A DNA stretch of 64,000 nt from Yponomeuta sedellus (GCA_934045075.1 OW203729.1:10980704-11044703); one strand, 5' to 3'. Shown: positions 10,463-21,533, counted from the first letter of the stretch. Translations and numbers: made by a program. The notes: a model not told the origin generated them from the letters alone.

Positions 10463-11138
10463 TTTTACAGTATCTGTAACAGTTATTAAGATCTTAAAAT
10501 GTAATTTTTTGCAGAAAAAACGTGTTATAAAAGAATATACAATTTTCACCAATATTCCATTGGTGGCGCTAATTAGCAACGGATTGTCTCTTAAGGTAGA
10601 TTCAGATTGCGCGTGTAGGTTTCGGAGGAGAAATAATTTGGTTTATTATCCTGCAGATGTATCCCCTTATGGCATGTGGAATGATGTGATGACGAGTTGG
10701 TATGAGTCAGTCTTGGGGCGGACTTCGGTCCTCACCGCCGCTAGAGCGCATCCTGATTGGCCGGTGAAGTGGTGACTGATCGCAGCCACGTCATACCTAA
10801 TTGTTGCCATTATTCTAATATTATAGCAGGAAATTGGTGTGAAATTTGCTTGACTAACTCTTACCATTCATAGAACACGTTTCAAATCTGCGGAGGGAAT
10901 TTGTTACTACTTCACTGTACTCGTAACTGTCGATATTGTAACATTACTAGTAGGTATTCCTCAGTTTTTTTACTGCACCACAAAAAAAAGAATTGCATTA
11001 CATTATTTATTTCCTTTCGGCCGTCATGGCAACTAAACTTCGCAACCGGTTGTGAAAAAGGAATTTTTATTCTTTGTAGATAAGTAACTTTTTTTTCTTT
11101 ACTCGCAACTAGTTGCCAACAAAGAATACTTTATCTTT
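10463..11138. other. Unassigned sequence
   Basis: No gene is supported. Frames crossing 10359-10775 begin inside the SINE and have no domain. Confidence 0.4.
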
Positions 11139-11330
11139 AAGTATAAGTATGTGTGTCAATATTCATATTTGCACCAACTACCCGTCTCACTTTTCCTTTA
11201 GCATCTCTCCATCGTAGGTTGTATGAAAGAAATTGTTCTAAGCAATAAGGCCGCCAATTGTGGTGTAACTTTGTAATTATTTTATGTTTATTGTTTCCTG
11301 GTGTACAATAAAGATTATTCTTATCATATA
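11139..11330 (+). mobile_element. Short retroposon with GCAATAAGGCCGCC motif
   Basis: The same roughly 200-base unit is inserted in the RTE element at 25362-25576. Shared blocks are AAGTATAAGTATGT, the CTACCCGTCT block, AGCAATAAGGCCGCCAATTG and the end GGTGTACAATAAAG followed by a TTCTTATC-type tail. 3' pieces also occur at 36012, 41758 and, inverted, 29045. It is either a SINE or the 3' UTR of a LINE. No internal polymerase III box was identified with confidence. Confidence 0.7.
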
Positions 11331-11365
11331 AATGTAAGACAAGAATATCTTACATTTATATTATG
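11325..11365. repeat. Small hairpin
   Basis: CATATAAATGTAAGA (11325-11339) pairs with TCTTACATTTATATTATG (11348-11365), with a few bulged bases. Confidence 0.55.
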
Positions 11366-12437
11366 ATGGCATTGAATTGATCGCATCCAGACAAACTTTG
11401 GAACCCATACAAGTATCTTACAGTTGAATGTGCTAATGACCTCTCGTAAATCAAGAAAAAATGCCCGAGGTAAATAAATCTAAATCAATTATGAAGTTAT
11501 GCATGCAGTGTATCTATTTTTAAGATACCTCTGATTGACGTCAAGAACTGGTTTAGTTAGAGCATATAACATGGAAATATTTTCGTGATAAAAAAACGCG
11601 TCTTTGAGCTATTTTGTCATTTAAAATAAACCTGGTTTGATGCTAAACGGAGCGCTTTGTGTGATATAGGATAGAGGTTCCGACATCTTTTGTTCAACTT
11701 AAAGATCATTTTACTTTTTATTATAGGCTGAAACAGGCTTATAATGATGCTTAACTTTTTAACGAATGGATCGGCCATCGTCGGCAGGATTCATAAAAAT
11801 ATTTTCTTTAGTATTTCTTAATGATTCGCGATACTCATACATAGTTAAATAGCTGCCGAAAGGTCGGGATTCGTCGGGTCGGGAACGTCGGAACAATCGC
11901 GATTCGCGAACCGTTTAATATGTATTAAAAAATTCCTTTGTAGCTAATAAAACCATGGTTCTAGAAAATATAACAGTACTTTTAAGTAAACATTGTGTAT
12001 TATTTAAGTTTATTTATAATAGTATTGTAAGTCTCAGTTTTTTAAATCTTCACTCAATGAAATGACATTTTTTTTGTATACCTATAAAATCTTTTTTGTA
12101 GACTCTTTTTTGTAAATTGTTTCAATTCGGAAACAGGTGGGAAACTCATACATTGCGGAATTTATTTGTTGAATTTAACTGAACTTGAATTCAAAATGCC
12201 GATCGTGCCGCTCTATTATGAGAGCTTTAAACTACGTTTAGCAGCCACTTTTAGTTTAAATTGTAAAACTAGGATTTATTTGGAGAACCCTACGGATTTT
12301 AAAGAACCAATTTCAAAAGTCTGGTGAGTGTTATGTCTGTGTAGGAACTCTACCTTCCTAACCTTTACAGAATTAATAGTCTTTCGACTAACAGAAAAAT
12401 ACAAATAGAATAAGTATTATAACATGACCATATAATG
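11366..12437. other. Unassigned, with a Penelope-flank fragment
   Basis: Most is unrecognised. At about 11808-11885 on the minus strand is GACCTTTCGGCAGC, followed by ACTATGTATGAGTATCGCGA, the same sequence that follows the inverted-repeat element at 19160-19315. Confidence 0.45.
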
Positions 12438-13005
12438 TATTAAGTAATATGCAATTGAAGTGTTTATTATACAAAAGAAATGCATTAGAATTCTAGCTCA
12501 AATAACAAATAAACAAAGTTGCAAACCATACTTCTTAAAATATAAATTTTTAACACTCCCCTCAATCTATATACTTGATATATGTACTTTTGTATACAAA
12601 AATCCGCAAATATTTAAACAAGTTAAAGATATTCACAATATTAATACCCGACATAAAAATAGACTCCTACTCCCTCCTTCGAGACTCAAGATGTTAAACT
12701 GTAGCCCATATCACATGTCAGTGAAAATTTTCAATAAACTCCCGCTTGAAATAAAAAATGAAAAAAAATGTATTACATTTATAACCAGGTTAAAAACATT
12801 CGTAATAGAAAAATGCTTTTATTCACTGGATGAAATCTTGAATGCTCAGACTTGTACCTAGATGTATAATCTAAATGCTTCGATGTTAGATGTAATTAAG
12901 TCTCACCCACTTTGCAATATCCGTAAAGGGTGACTAAGTAATAAGTACCACAAAATGTATACCACCTATCTACACTTAGTCTGCAATAAAAGATTGATTG
13001 ATTGA
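12438..13005 (+). pseudogene. LINE reverse transcriptase C-terminus plus 3' UTR (CR1-like)
   Basis: The open segment to 12861 encodes the thumb-to-tail end of a LINE protein: IIQKKCIRILAQI, LPSIYILDICTF, NTRHKNRLLLPPSR, KIFNKLPLEIKN and a final FYSLDEIL. It parallels the last 130 residues of the LINE at 47776-49143, such as VQKRCIRALFGL, CIDIFNKLPDKYK and GFYSIKEYL. The fingers and palm are missing (5' truncation at about 12438). The 3' UTR ends in AATAAAAGATTGATTGATTG, a short-repeat tail typical of CR1-type elements. Confidence 0.85.
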
Positions 13006-13094
13006 ATATACGTTATACTTACGGGCCGTATGGTATGACGCTAGGTTTGAAAAACTGGGTCGACAAAAAGTAATTGTTTTTTAGTTACCAAAAC

Positions 13095-13300
13095 TTAGTT
13101 CAATTTAAAGCATCGACATACAATGTCAGCACGGAAAGTTAACGTCATGGTACTTCCTAAAACTTCGAATTCGAGTTCAAACCTTCCAGTAAATGTTTGA
13201 AAATCACGAATATTTACGAATATGATATACCATTACAGATAAATCATTAATAATACTGTTTTTTACAATAGAAAGAACATTCTCTGAAAATATAGCTAAC
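13095..13300 (+). repeat. Diverged dispersed repeat B, copy 1
   Basis: Blocks AACGTCATGGTACTTCCTA, the GAATTCGAGTTCA region, CACGAATATTTACGAATATG and AATACTGTTTTTTAC recur in order at 15170-15440. The class is unknown. Confidence 0.55.
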
Positions 13301-13608
13301 GGTGTAGAAATGTAGAATAGTGAGGTAAAAATAGTCGATGAAAGCAGTATAATTTTTTACAATATAATTTTTTATCTTCTGAATAAATGTACTTTTCAGC
13401 AAAGATTAAAGAAAGTAAAAATTAAATGAAATTAGATATTAGATGTGTGATTATTAAAGGACATTGTCCACTTTGTATGGGCGATTTGGCCAAACGTGAA
13501 CAGTCAATTGAATTCCAACTTAGTAGTAGGTTTTGTAGCATGAGTTAGTTAGAAGACTATTAAAGTAATTAATTTGCATCAATATACCTGCATTGTAAGT
13601 TTTTTGCT

Positions 13609-13833
13609 TCAAGATGTCCTATGATTTGCTTGCTTTATTTGGTAAGTACCACAAAGTAAGTCCGGTACAAAATCCGTAGTTGAGCCGGGGTCATCAATAA
13701 ACGAAGAATCGGGATCCATTTTAACAAGCCATAGTAGTAATAAAACAAACAATATTGACGAGAAGCAAAGAAACAGCAAAACAATGAATAAATGAATCGT
13801 TTTGTTTGTCAATGACAATGACAATTCAAACAA
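13609..13833 (-). CDS. Hypothetical small membrane protein (unsupported)
   Basis: A 74-codon frame encodes a short N-terminus, a strongly hydrophobic stretch (residues about 14-37, such as HLFIVLLFLCFSSILFVLLL) and an acidic polar tail (MDPDSSFIDDPGSTTDF). It could be a small single-pass protein or a coding exon, but no homologue was recognised, no splice sites are convincing, and TATG-rich AT sequence can give such frames by chance. Confidence 0.15.
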   Translation of the reverse strand: MFELSLSLTNKTIHLFIVLLFLCFSSILFVLLLLWLVKMDPDSSFIDDPGSTTDFVPDLLCGTYQIKQANHRTS

Positions 13834-14065
13834 TTTTTTTGTCTAGTGTTGCCATAAACAAATAGTTTACACTCAAATCCAGATTATTTCTTTTAATCAT
13901 TTTATCACACCAATAAATTGAATACGACACATCTAGCAAGTATTGTAATGCCGTTGCATTAGTATTCATTATTTTTTACCCAAATAATACTAAAACCCGT
14001 TGCATTAGAGACTCCAAATTGTTTTCTGTGCAATTTTTGACTAATTAAATTCTACTATTTTTTTT

Positions 14066-14222
14066 ATTTTTAATGCACTAACCCGTGCTAAGGACAAATT
14101 TAAAAACCTATTTCAATTCAGTTCTCAATTGAAAGATCGCTGGCATGGATAGCCAGAGGTTGCGGGTTCGAATCCCGGCGTGGGTGAAATTTTTAGCATC
14201 TAAATAGGTTTTTAATTTAATT
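14066..14222 (+). mobile_element. tRNA-carrying TIR element, internally shortened copy
   Basis: The left end TTTTTAATGCACTAACCCGT and CTAAGGACAA, the tRNA-like right half (CGCTGGCATGGATAGCCAG, GGGTTCGAATCCCGG) and the right inner repeat (TCTAAATAGGTTTTTAA) are all present. The D-arm half of the tRNA-like part is altered. It belongs to the family of 34251-34520. Confidence 0.75.
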
Positions 14223-15169
14223 CTTTAAATTCTGCAACACCGAAATAAAAATCAAGACTGGTTGACAGAATAAAGACTGGATTTCAGATAAAATTCTTAT
14301 TAGTTTGTTACTGTTTAAAATGTCGATGGATACAACGAGATAAGCAAAAATATTCGTTTTGAAATTAATTATAATCAGGGGTTATTTCGATTTTTCTCTT
14401 ACATTCTGTCCACGTATAGCCCAAAATGGACATAGTCCTTTGTATGTTTAAAATTGTGTGAGTGCGTGTGTGTTTATGTATGTACAATGTGTTTTACTAC
14501 ATTTACTTTTATGAATATAGGTATATTCATGGTACAACTTTCGATTTTCATATATTTTCATAGTCATATTTTTTCCTTCGTTCCATTAATACCACAAACC
14601 TTATGGTTTCAACATGGGCAAAGAATGCAAGCCTATAAGGAGTTAGTTTTTGTTACCTGTAAATCTACGCCGTCCTATTTTTAACTTTAATAACCTTAAG
14701 GCTTATTAGCCAAAATGGCAACTTAATTTAAATAGCCGTAACGGATTTATGAATTTTGCGGTCGTGTCCAATACCAACTTTACGGTAATTAATTGGTGGA
14801 GGAAATAAACTAATACCGATCAGTTAATTGCGCTTACGTCCGTAGTTTTGAAATCAAAGACGTAAAAGGATCAAATACTGCTTATTTTTCCTGATACGTG
14901 TCGTTCCTGCGATTTAGTTTCTTCCTTAGACTTGAGTCTTTGATTTTAAAACGTAGTTTGATTCCTTAGACCTTCGTTCCTTAGATTTGAGTAAAAGACC
15001 ACCCACATTATTGTGGGACTAAACATATGGAAATATACTTATAAGGTTAGAGACTACAACACTACAGGGTTAATTCGGTTTACAAGTTTAATAAAGAGGG
15101 AAATAAGCCGCAAACAAATATGCCGTTAGTTTAGATATTTTTTTTCGTTACCCAAAATAACTTCACTTA
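14223..15169. other. Unassigned sequence
   Basis: Around 14838-14955 are weakly inverted segments (AAATCAAAGAC and GTCTTTGATTT). A GT-rich tract lies at 14448-14476. No gene was found. Confidence 0.4.
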
Positions 15170-15440
15170 AGCATAGACATTATCAAGGTCCAACGTCTTA
15201 TGGTCGGTGCCGGCAAACTCAATTGTTCTTTCAATTGTTTACGCACGGAGGATCGAATCTTGTACATTTGTCATATTAGAAAACATTTTTCAACGTCATG
15301 TTACTTCCTACCACCCACTTTGAATTTGGATTCACAGTTTAAAGTTGTAGAAAAGTTCGGAAGTTACAAATATTCTCAAATGAGGTACTATTACTGATGG
15401 ATACTTAATAGACAATACTGTTTTTTACTATGGAAACAAC
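15170..15440 (+). repeat. Diverged dispersed repeat B, copy 2
   Basis: It parallels 13095-13300 in block order (AACGTCATGTTACTTCCTA, AATACTGTTTTTTAC, GGAAACAACATTC). The short open frame at 15200-15397 lies within it and has no recognised domain. Confidence 0.5.
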
Positions 15441-15584
15441 ATTCCCTCAAAATATCTCTAAAGATTTCCAAATCACTCTCGAAGCAAAAAATGCGCGACC
15501 ACGTTCGGAAGATGAATTTACTCCTAAAAACGTCAGACAGGACTGAAAGTAAAAGAGATTAGCATTGACAGCAGGTCAACCATT

Positions 15585-15660
15585 GCATTGTTGTTGCAAA
15601 GTTGTCTTTAACGTAAGTGATTACAGTTCACGTATGTAAAGATTGATGTGCTGTCGACTG
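15585..15660 (+). repeat. Dispersed repeat C, copy 1
   Basis: GTTGCAAAGTTGTCTTTAAC and GTAAAGATTGATGTGCTGT recur at 50612-50680 with a few changes. Confidence 0.6.
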
Positions 15661-17015
15661 TCCGTACCAAATTACATATAGTACAATAGCGTAGACACGT
15701 AAGTATTGTCTTTCTAACCCTGGTAGATCCCTGGGGTGTATAGGATATTTCCTAGTATTGAATATCTGGTAAATACAAGGGTATTATTCCTTTTTTTCTC
15801 TGTTGTAGTATTATCGACTCCCATATTTAAGAGTTTATGTTTAACAACAAATTTGGTTTTAAGAGTGTTTTCTTTGTTTTTTAGGGGGTATGAAACACCC
15901 TGAAAAAATTTAATGAACAAAATATAAAATTTGGCAAGTAATATTGTCATAAACTACATATACGGGAATAATATGAACTCTATACCTAATATTGTAATAA
16001 AAATAATTAAAAAAGTCATCGAAGTTCAGGGAAATCAGTAGATTTTGTAGGTTTGTAGGTCGTAGGCTAATTAATATGGCTAAACAACGTTTGCCGTGTC
16101 AGCTAGTATTATATTAATTAATTAGCTAATAAGTTGTTTATGAGATTACGCGACAATGCTTGCGCCGGCGCATGTTCTCACGCGGAGTCAAGGCACCTTC
16201 GGAGAAAGTGCGGTGGCCGTCGGCATTGACGTCAATTGATCAAGTTTCATAATCCCACGCTAAGCGTTTCTGCGCGTCCGTGTGGCAATCTTCTTGCCGA
16301 TAACCAACGATTTTAACCGACTTCGAAAAAAGGAGAAGGTAAAATTTGTTCTTTTAATATATTTTGTTATGACATTGAAAATGTAAATAAATGTAACTAT
16401 CGAAAATGTATATAAATGTAACTATCGTAAAAATACAAAAATGCCATAAAATAAATTCAGTTTTAAATTAAACCTTGTTCAGCGATAATTCTTTAAGAGA
16501 TTGTCAAGTTTTTGTTTCAAATGAATAACTCCAGGGGCTTATTTCATAGAATTAGTTACAATTCATGTATGACAATTTGTACATTGAGTAATCGATTAAC
16601 CCACAGGTTCTGTTATTAAACTATGAATTGTATTTTATGAAATGTGAACTATATATTATATATTAGGATTAAACATCCAAACTGGTCTCGACAGAATATC
16701 AGCGTTGTAGGCAGTACCTCGGTGGGTCCTACAACACATGCTGAGTCGGGAAGCATTTCAGGGGCTCAATACTTTAAACAAAACATAGATTATTATTATT
16801 GTTTTGCAAATCCGTATTTATCCATGTTTATATGCCTTCTTTTATATATTTTAAATGTTAAATGTCTATTCGCCCATTATTTGTTTTTTTTTCTATTTTC
16901 TTACTTGCTTCTTTTTTTCCTCTGTTTCTTTATAATGTGTTGTAAACTTTGTGTGTTTTGTGAATTTGTTACTGTTTTGTTATGTTTTTAGTACTGTGCC
17001 GTTGGATAAATTATT
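15661..17015. other. Unassigned sequence
   Basis: AT-rich. TTTAACCGACTTCGAAAAAA at about 16313-16332 resembles a segment common in lepidopteran repeats. Frames at 16644-16991 are low-complexity, T-rich and have no domain. Confidence 0.4.

Positions 17016-17055
<40 letters not shown>
17016..17055 (+). repeat. (TC)n microsatellite
   Basis: About 20 TC units, nearly uninterrupted. Confidence 0.95.
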
Positions 17056-17058
<3 letters not shown>

Positions 17059-17134
17059 CCAACCATTAGTAACTTTCGACAAATACTTACGCTCTTTTAT
17101 GTACAACATAGATTTTTTGTTTCATTCATGGGCT

Positions 17135-17158
17135 GGATAGATAGATAGATAGATAGAT
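17135..17158 (+). repeat. (GATA)n microsatellite
   Basis: Five to six GATA units. Confidence 0.95.
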
Positions 17159-17289
17159 TTTTTTATGTTTTTGTTCAGACGTGTTTAATGTTATACGGTC
17201 TTATTTATAATAACACGTTTCTAGTAAAACCTAGACAATCCTCTATATAAACACTCCTATAGGCGTTTTATTTAATCTGTGGTTACGTC

Positions 17290-17427
17290 GTTTTTTTTTG
17301 TGACATCTAAGAAGTCTATTTTAGTGAGCGTTTTCGGAGTGTTTTAAGGAATTGTGTTTTTTATAAAGAAGGCTGATAGTGTTGACAAAAAACGTCTGAA
17401 TTAAAACATGGAGCAAAACAATCTAAG
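17290..17427 (+). repeat. Dispersed repeat A, copy 1 (possible LINE 5' UTR)
   Basis: AGCGTTTTCGGAGTGTTTTA, AGGAATTGTGTTTT, GGCTGATAGTGTTGACAAA and ACATGGAGCAAAACAATC recur at 45722-45827. The two copies end at about the same place, just after an ATG. That would fit the 5' UTR and start of an element, but nothing coding follows in either copy. Confidence 0.6.
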
Positions 17428-17451
17428 ACACAAAAAATATTTTTTCCCGCA

Positions 17452-17795
17452 CGTTAAGCCATGTCAGAGGCCTTATGGACGGCCTAATAACTTCTTAATA
17501 ACTAACATGTTTGGTTTAATTTACTTAAAGCTCGTAGTGCACTTAGTCTTGTCTTCAAAACGTGAGTTACCTGGTACATAATGCTAAGTAGCATTAAGCT
17601 ATCCTATGTGCAACACTATTTTTATTGCAATTTTTTTTTTGTAATAGTAGTAAAGGCAACTTCTGACAGTAAGGTCCGCCAGTGTCTTACAATTCTCCAC
17701 CAACTCGGACTTGACCCCCGTGGTGGAGTATAGCCTTACTTTCCTGCAATACAAGAAGCGAAACGTGCCTCAGCAGGGGACATACAAAGGGTTGA
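17452..17795 (+). mobile_element. 5S rRNA-like SINE, 3' half with internal foreign insertion
   Basis: GCACGTTAAGCCATGTCAGA and GGCCTTATGGACGGCC at 17452-17489 continue, after about 150 unrelated bases, with CTTCTGACAGTAAGGTCCGC and the tail CAGCAGGGGACATACAAAGG near 17774-17793. The forward orientation and correct block order suggest one SINE split by an insertion. Confidence 0.65.
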
Positions 17796-18587
17796 TACCC
17801 AAAGTGTTGAATGGATTGTCAACCAATTAGAATCTACATGACATACCCTATAGTTAACCCTTCTCCTGTACACTGGGAAAGTGCATAACGACCGTTTTTT
17901 ACGTGTGTTTCTAATTTTACGACTGAACAATGTGTAATAGAGGATGAGTTTATTTGAAACATAGTCATATAAACGATGCTTTAGAAGTTAAAATTAAAAT
18001 TTAAATATTTTATTCTTTACAAAATCTAAATGCTACCTACTTAATGGTAGTCGAACTAATAGTATTAGAATTAATTAATTATGTGCAGAATAATCTAACA
18101 AATAAACTCCATATGTTCTATTCTCAAAAAATTCTTAATTAACAGAGTTTTGAACTAAAAAAATATTATTCAAGAGTGTGTTGAACACAAGACACAACCC
18201 TCTGAAAGTCCATTGATATTAATAAACTGTTTAAGTCCAGACGTCTTTGTTTCTTTTACACAGAATGTGCTTTAATGCATAAATTTATATTCTTGATGAA
18301 TATTTCCCTTCGGAAAATGCCACAACTAGAGAACTTGTCTACAAAGCAAGTTATCTAAGTAGGCAGATCTCTTTCTATGACCACACATGGTATCGCTGAC
18401 CTCTGTGTCCGCCACTCTTGTGACGTCAATGGTAGCAACAAAGTGTCTATTTTCGTCTAATTATGTTTAAGGCCGTCAAGTGCTACATTACTTTCTTGTT
18501 CATACCTACTATGCACAAAATATCGTTCGTTGGCTATGCATGACACCTTTTATCATGGATGTTGCATTTTCTTTTTCGATATCAACC
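17796..18587. other. Unassigned sequence
   Basis: No gene was recognised. The open frame on the minus strand ending at 17736 begins outside and runs into the SINE. Confidence 0.4.
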
Positions 18588-18628
18588 CTTGTATGTCCCC
18601 ACTGCCGGGGTACGGGTCTCTTTTTCTT
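18588..18628 (-). mobile_element. 5S rRNA-like SINE, tail scrap
   Basis: CAACCCTTGTATGTCCCCAC then GGGGTACGGGTCTC is the 3' tail of the family, only about 40 bases long. Confidence 0.7.
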
Positions 18629-18717
18629 TTTTGTTGCGATTAATTCGTGTCTCAATTAATTCGGAAAGTCTCCGTCTTTCTTTGAACGTTACACTTGCAA
18701 TAAACCATTTTTATTCT

Positions 18718-19087
18718 CGATCTCGATCAACCCTTGTATGCCCCCACTGCTGGGGCACGAGTCTCTTCGTGCATCGCAGGAAGTTTAGGCCATACTCCAC
18801 CACGGGGGCTAAGTCCGGGTTGATGGAGGATTGTAAGACAGTCGCGGGCCTTACTGTCAGAAGTTAACAAGCTGCCCATAAGGCCTCTGAAATGGCTTAA
18901 CGACTGCCATTACATGACAGCCGGCACCAACGGTTTAACGTGCCTTGCGAAGCACGGAAGTGCTCAGAAAAAATGCCACTAGCCGTAGTCATAGGACGGT
19001 CACCCATCCTGCACCTGACCGCGCCTGTTGTTGCTTAACTCAAATCTTGATTCCAACCACTCGGTTCGACTAGGCCACGAGCGCTTA
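18718..19087 (-). mobile_element. 5S rRNA-like SINE, full-length copy
   Basis: It is complete from tail (CAACCCTTGTATGCCCCCAC) to head (TAGGCCACGAGCGCTT). On the minus strand the head reads TTGAGTTAAGCAACAACAGG, then GCGCGGTCAGGTGCAGGATG, then GGTGACC. The order TTAAGC, GGCGCGGT, GATGGGTGACC is that of the 5S rRNA internal promoter. ATTTTTA flanks both ends and may be the target duplication. Confidence 0.9.
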
Positions 19088-19159
19088 ATTTTTACTATGT
19101 TTGATGTATTATGAATACAAAATGTATACTTAAGCGGGTCTATGCAATAACACTAACGT

Positions 19160-19346
19160 CATAGTTATATATTAAACGGGTCAAATAGCGATTATTAGGT
19201 AAAACGTAATTACCGTATTTCCCGACCTTTCGGCAGCGTTACAGTTGCCGTGGTCTCGGCTAGACCTTTTACCTAATAAATAATCGTGGTTTGACCCGTT
19301 TAATATATAACTATGTATGAGTATCGCGAATCATTAAGAAATACTA
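19160..19346 (+). mobile_element. Penelope-like terminal repeat pair, second family
   Basis: CATAGTTATATATTAAACGG at the left is mirrored at the right end (arms 19160-19205 and 19267-19315). Between them is a core with CGACCTTTCGGCAGCG and GTTACAGTTGCCGTGG. Sequence just after the right arm (19316-19346) also occurs at 11808-11846 in opposite orientation. Core motifs match 3949-4043. The Penelope label rests on similarity of layout to 7417-8013. Confidence 0.55.
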
Positions 19347-20361
19347 ACACTGACGTCACCAAGGGTCAGTACAATCTCGCAGTCACATTAATAGTGATTT
19401 TAGAACCCATCGCCGAGGACCTAGGCAGAAAAGCTAGGACTAAATAGCATAAACGCATTTTAACGTTTTTAGCATAAATGCTATCTAGTCCATGGATCCC
19501 CTTAACTACCGTTAAAGCAGTTGGTTTCAAAACTAATAGATTAGGTACCTACGTGGAGAAGAGCTTAGAAAGGAACTCTTTAACGTGTTTTCTTCTACGC
19601 GTTCTCTTGTTTTGTATTTTATTGTCTTCAAGTCAAGATTGACTTGGCTAAAAGATTCTCGCCTCAAGTTTATCGTTTGTAAATGCGACCACCTACCCAC
19701 ATTTATTTTTAAAATACTGTTAAAAGAAGGAACTGGTATTTCATAACACAGGTTTGTAGCCTACTATGAATACCAAGCAACTATTACTTCACGTATGACT
19801 ATATCAATGTAGCATACAATCTAAGTGATTTATACTTGTGCTTTCGACGAATAAACTTAATCTTATCTTATCTTGTACGAGTTTTCAACTTTAAGTTCTT
19901 ACTCATGAATGTGTAGAACACTAGACACAATACACACAATGTTTTTGCTGGTGGAAAGAATTGATGGTAGCAAATGAATAGGCAGTAACTCACTGCTTGG
20001 TATTGCGTAATAAAACAAACAACTAAAGTTTGTGTTGCAGATCACGTCTGCTTCCTGATTGTAGATGTGATGCAGCGCGGTTGCTGATCAGACCGATCCA
20101 CGTAATGAGCTCTGTTATGACGTCACTGTTTCAAGGGTGCCACCTGCGCAAACGCCGCATCTGATTGTTGTTAAGACTAATAAGCCACGTTAAACTTTAT
20201 TAAAGTTTGGCCTCTTGGTTTACCAGTAAATCTACGTTTCTGAGATATACGAGTAAATATGTTTACGATGGTTAAATTGGGACAAAATAACCATTTTGAT
20301 ATTAAAACATATAATTGGAACATGTAACAATTGTAGTATTTGTGTTTATTTATACCAATAC
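19347..20361. other. Unassigned, with one short retroposon tail
   Basis: AATAAACTTAATCTTATCTT at about 19849-19868 looks like the 3' end of a LINE or SINE. The rest is unrecognised. Confidence 0.4.
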
Positions 20362-20458
20362 TTCCCGGACTTGGCCCCCGTGGTAGAGTATAGCCTAACC
20401 TTCCTGCTATGCAGGAAGAGACCCGTGCCCCAGCAGTGGGGACATACAATGGTTGATA
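20362..20458 (+). mobile_element. 5S rRNA-like SINE, 3' fragment
   Basis: CCCGGACTTGGCCCCCGTGG, TCCTGCTATGCAGGAAGAGA and the tail CCCCAGCAGTGGGGACATAC are in family order. The head is missing. Confidence 0.8.
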
Positions 20459-20519
20459 TAGTATAGTATTTGTATATTTTTTTACTTACATTTTTTAATT
20501 TGCATACATTTATTGTTTA

Positions 20520-20557
20520 AAAAAAAAAACGAAATGCCTATAGCATTTCGTTTTTTT
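20520..20557. repeat. Perfect short hairpin
   Basis: AAAAACGAAATGC and GCATTTCGTTTTT flank a five-base loop (CTATA). In a eukaryotic genome this is not evidence of a terminator. Confidence 0.8.
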
Positions 20558-20907
20558 ATGTATTTGTATTTGTCAAGATAATCGAGTGCTCCAGATATTG
20601 TAGTGTAATGTACAGTGTAAACAATTCTACAAAAAAATGCTAAATTGATTTTAATTTCTAGTTACTACTTCAAATATTGAAAAAAATAACGTGTCGCTAG
20701 TATTTCTACTAGAATGGACAATATTTGTTTGATTGATTAATTGTGTGTTTGAATCGCATCCTAATTCAGCAGGATCTTCGAGAAAAAATAAAGAAAATCT
20801 AAATTCTGCGGGTATTCCGGAATACTGGGGACGTTACGAGGTTTCTATTTGCTCAACATCACTTGCATATGGATCTTTGCAAGTCATGTATCGTGTTTTA
20901 GCAACAC

Positions 20908-21055
20908 TAAGGGCGAGATAAATAGTCGCTTCTAAGACCGAGTCTTAGCGAAAGCACTTGCTTAAGAATCGATTTGTCTATCATTTGGCACTCTCTAAGT
21001 CGCGAAACCTGGACTAATTCTTAGCATTGGCCTAAGAACATGCTTAGCTAAGCCA
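20908..21055. mobile_element. MITE, truncated second copy
   Basis: It matches the reverse complement of 5129-5385 from TAAGGGCGAGATAAATAGTC through CATGCTTAGCTAAGC. The other end is lost where an RT fragment begins at 21056. Confidence 0.8.
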
Positions 21056-21150
21056 TCTCGATTTTACCGTCTTCTGTGATTTTGCGATATTCGGTGAGAG
21101 CGTCTAGGACCATGTTAAACAAAAGGGGGCTTATGAACGAACCTTGATGA
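21056..21150 (-). pseudogene. RT motif B fragment of a LINE
   Basis: The minus strand encodes HQGSFISPLLFNMVLDALTE, followed by YRKITEDGKIE. QG-x3-SPLLFN is the palm motif of non-LTR reverse transcriptases. The spelling is closer to R2/R4- or RTE-type elements than to the CR1-like ones elsewhere in the window. Only about 32 codons survive. Confidence 0.6.
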
Positions 21151-21533
21151 CTATTACAACTAATTTTACAAAAAAATGATAATAAAAACAAAAATATCGA
21201 ACTCAACTGTTGATTGCTATCCAAGAACTATATAGCAAATTGCGCGATAACGTTGTAATTTTTATTTTGCTTCCTTATATTATTTTAAAAGGTAAACTTG
21301 CAGGTAAAAACCACATAGGTATATAAAAAGACATAATCAGTCAGTCTTGATCTGCAACCCAAAAACAGTTTACACAGCATTATAATTATCATTAAAATTA
21401 TACACCATTAGCATCAGAATGAAACATTTTACATTGAATTTACGTTTTTTTTCGTACCTACGTATTCATGTAATAGGACAGTCTTCACAATATCATTAAA
21501 TAACTGAAACAACAACATGTAAATAATACTATT
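21151..21533. other. Unassigned sequence
   Basis: AT-rich. Nothing was recognised. Confidence 0.4.

Noticed and set aside
10359..10775. A 138-codon plus-strand frame
   Set aside because: The first third is the antisense of the 5S-type SINE head and the rest has no domain.
20520..20557. A Rho-independent terminator
   Set aside because: The hairpin with a T-run looks like one, but the window is eukaryotic nuclear DNA and no gene ends there.
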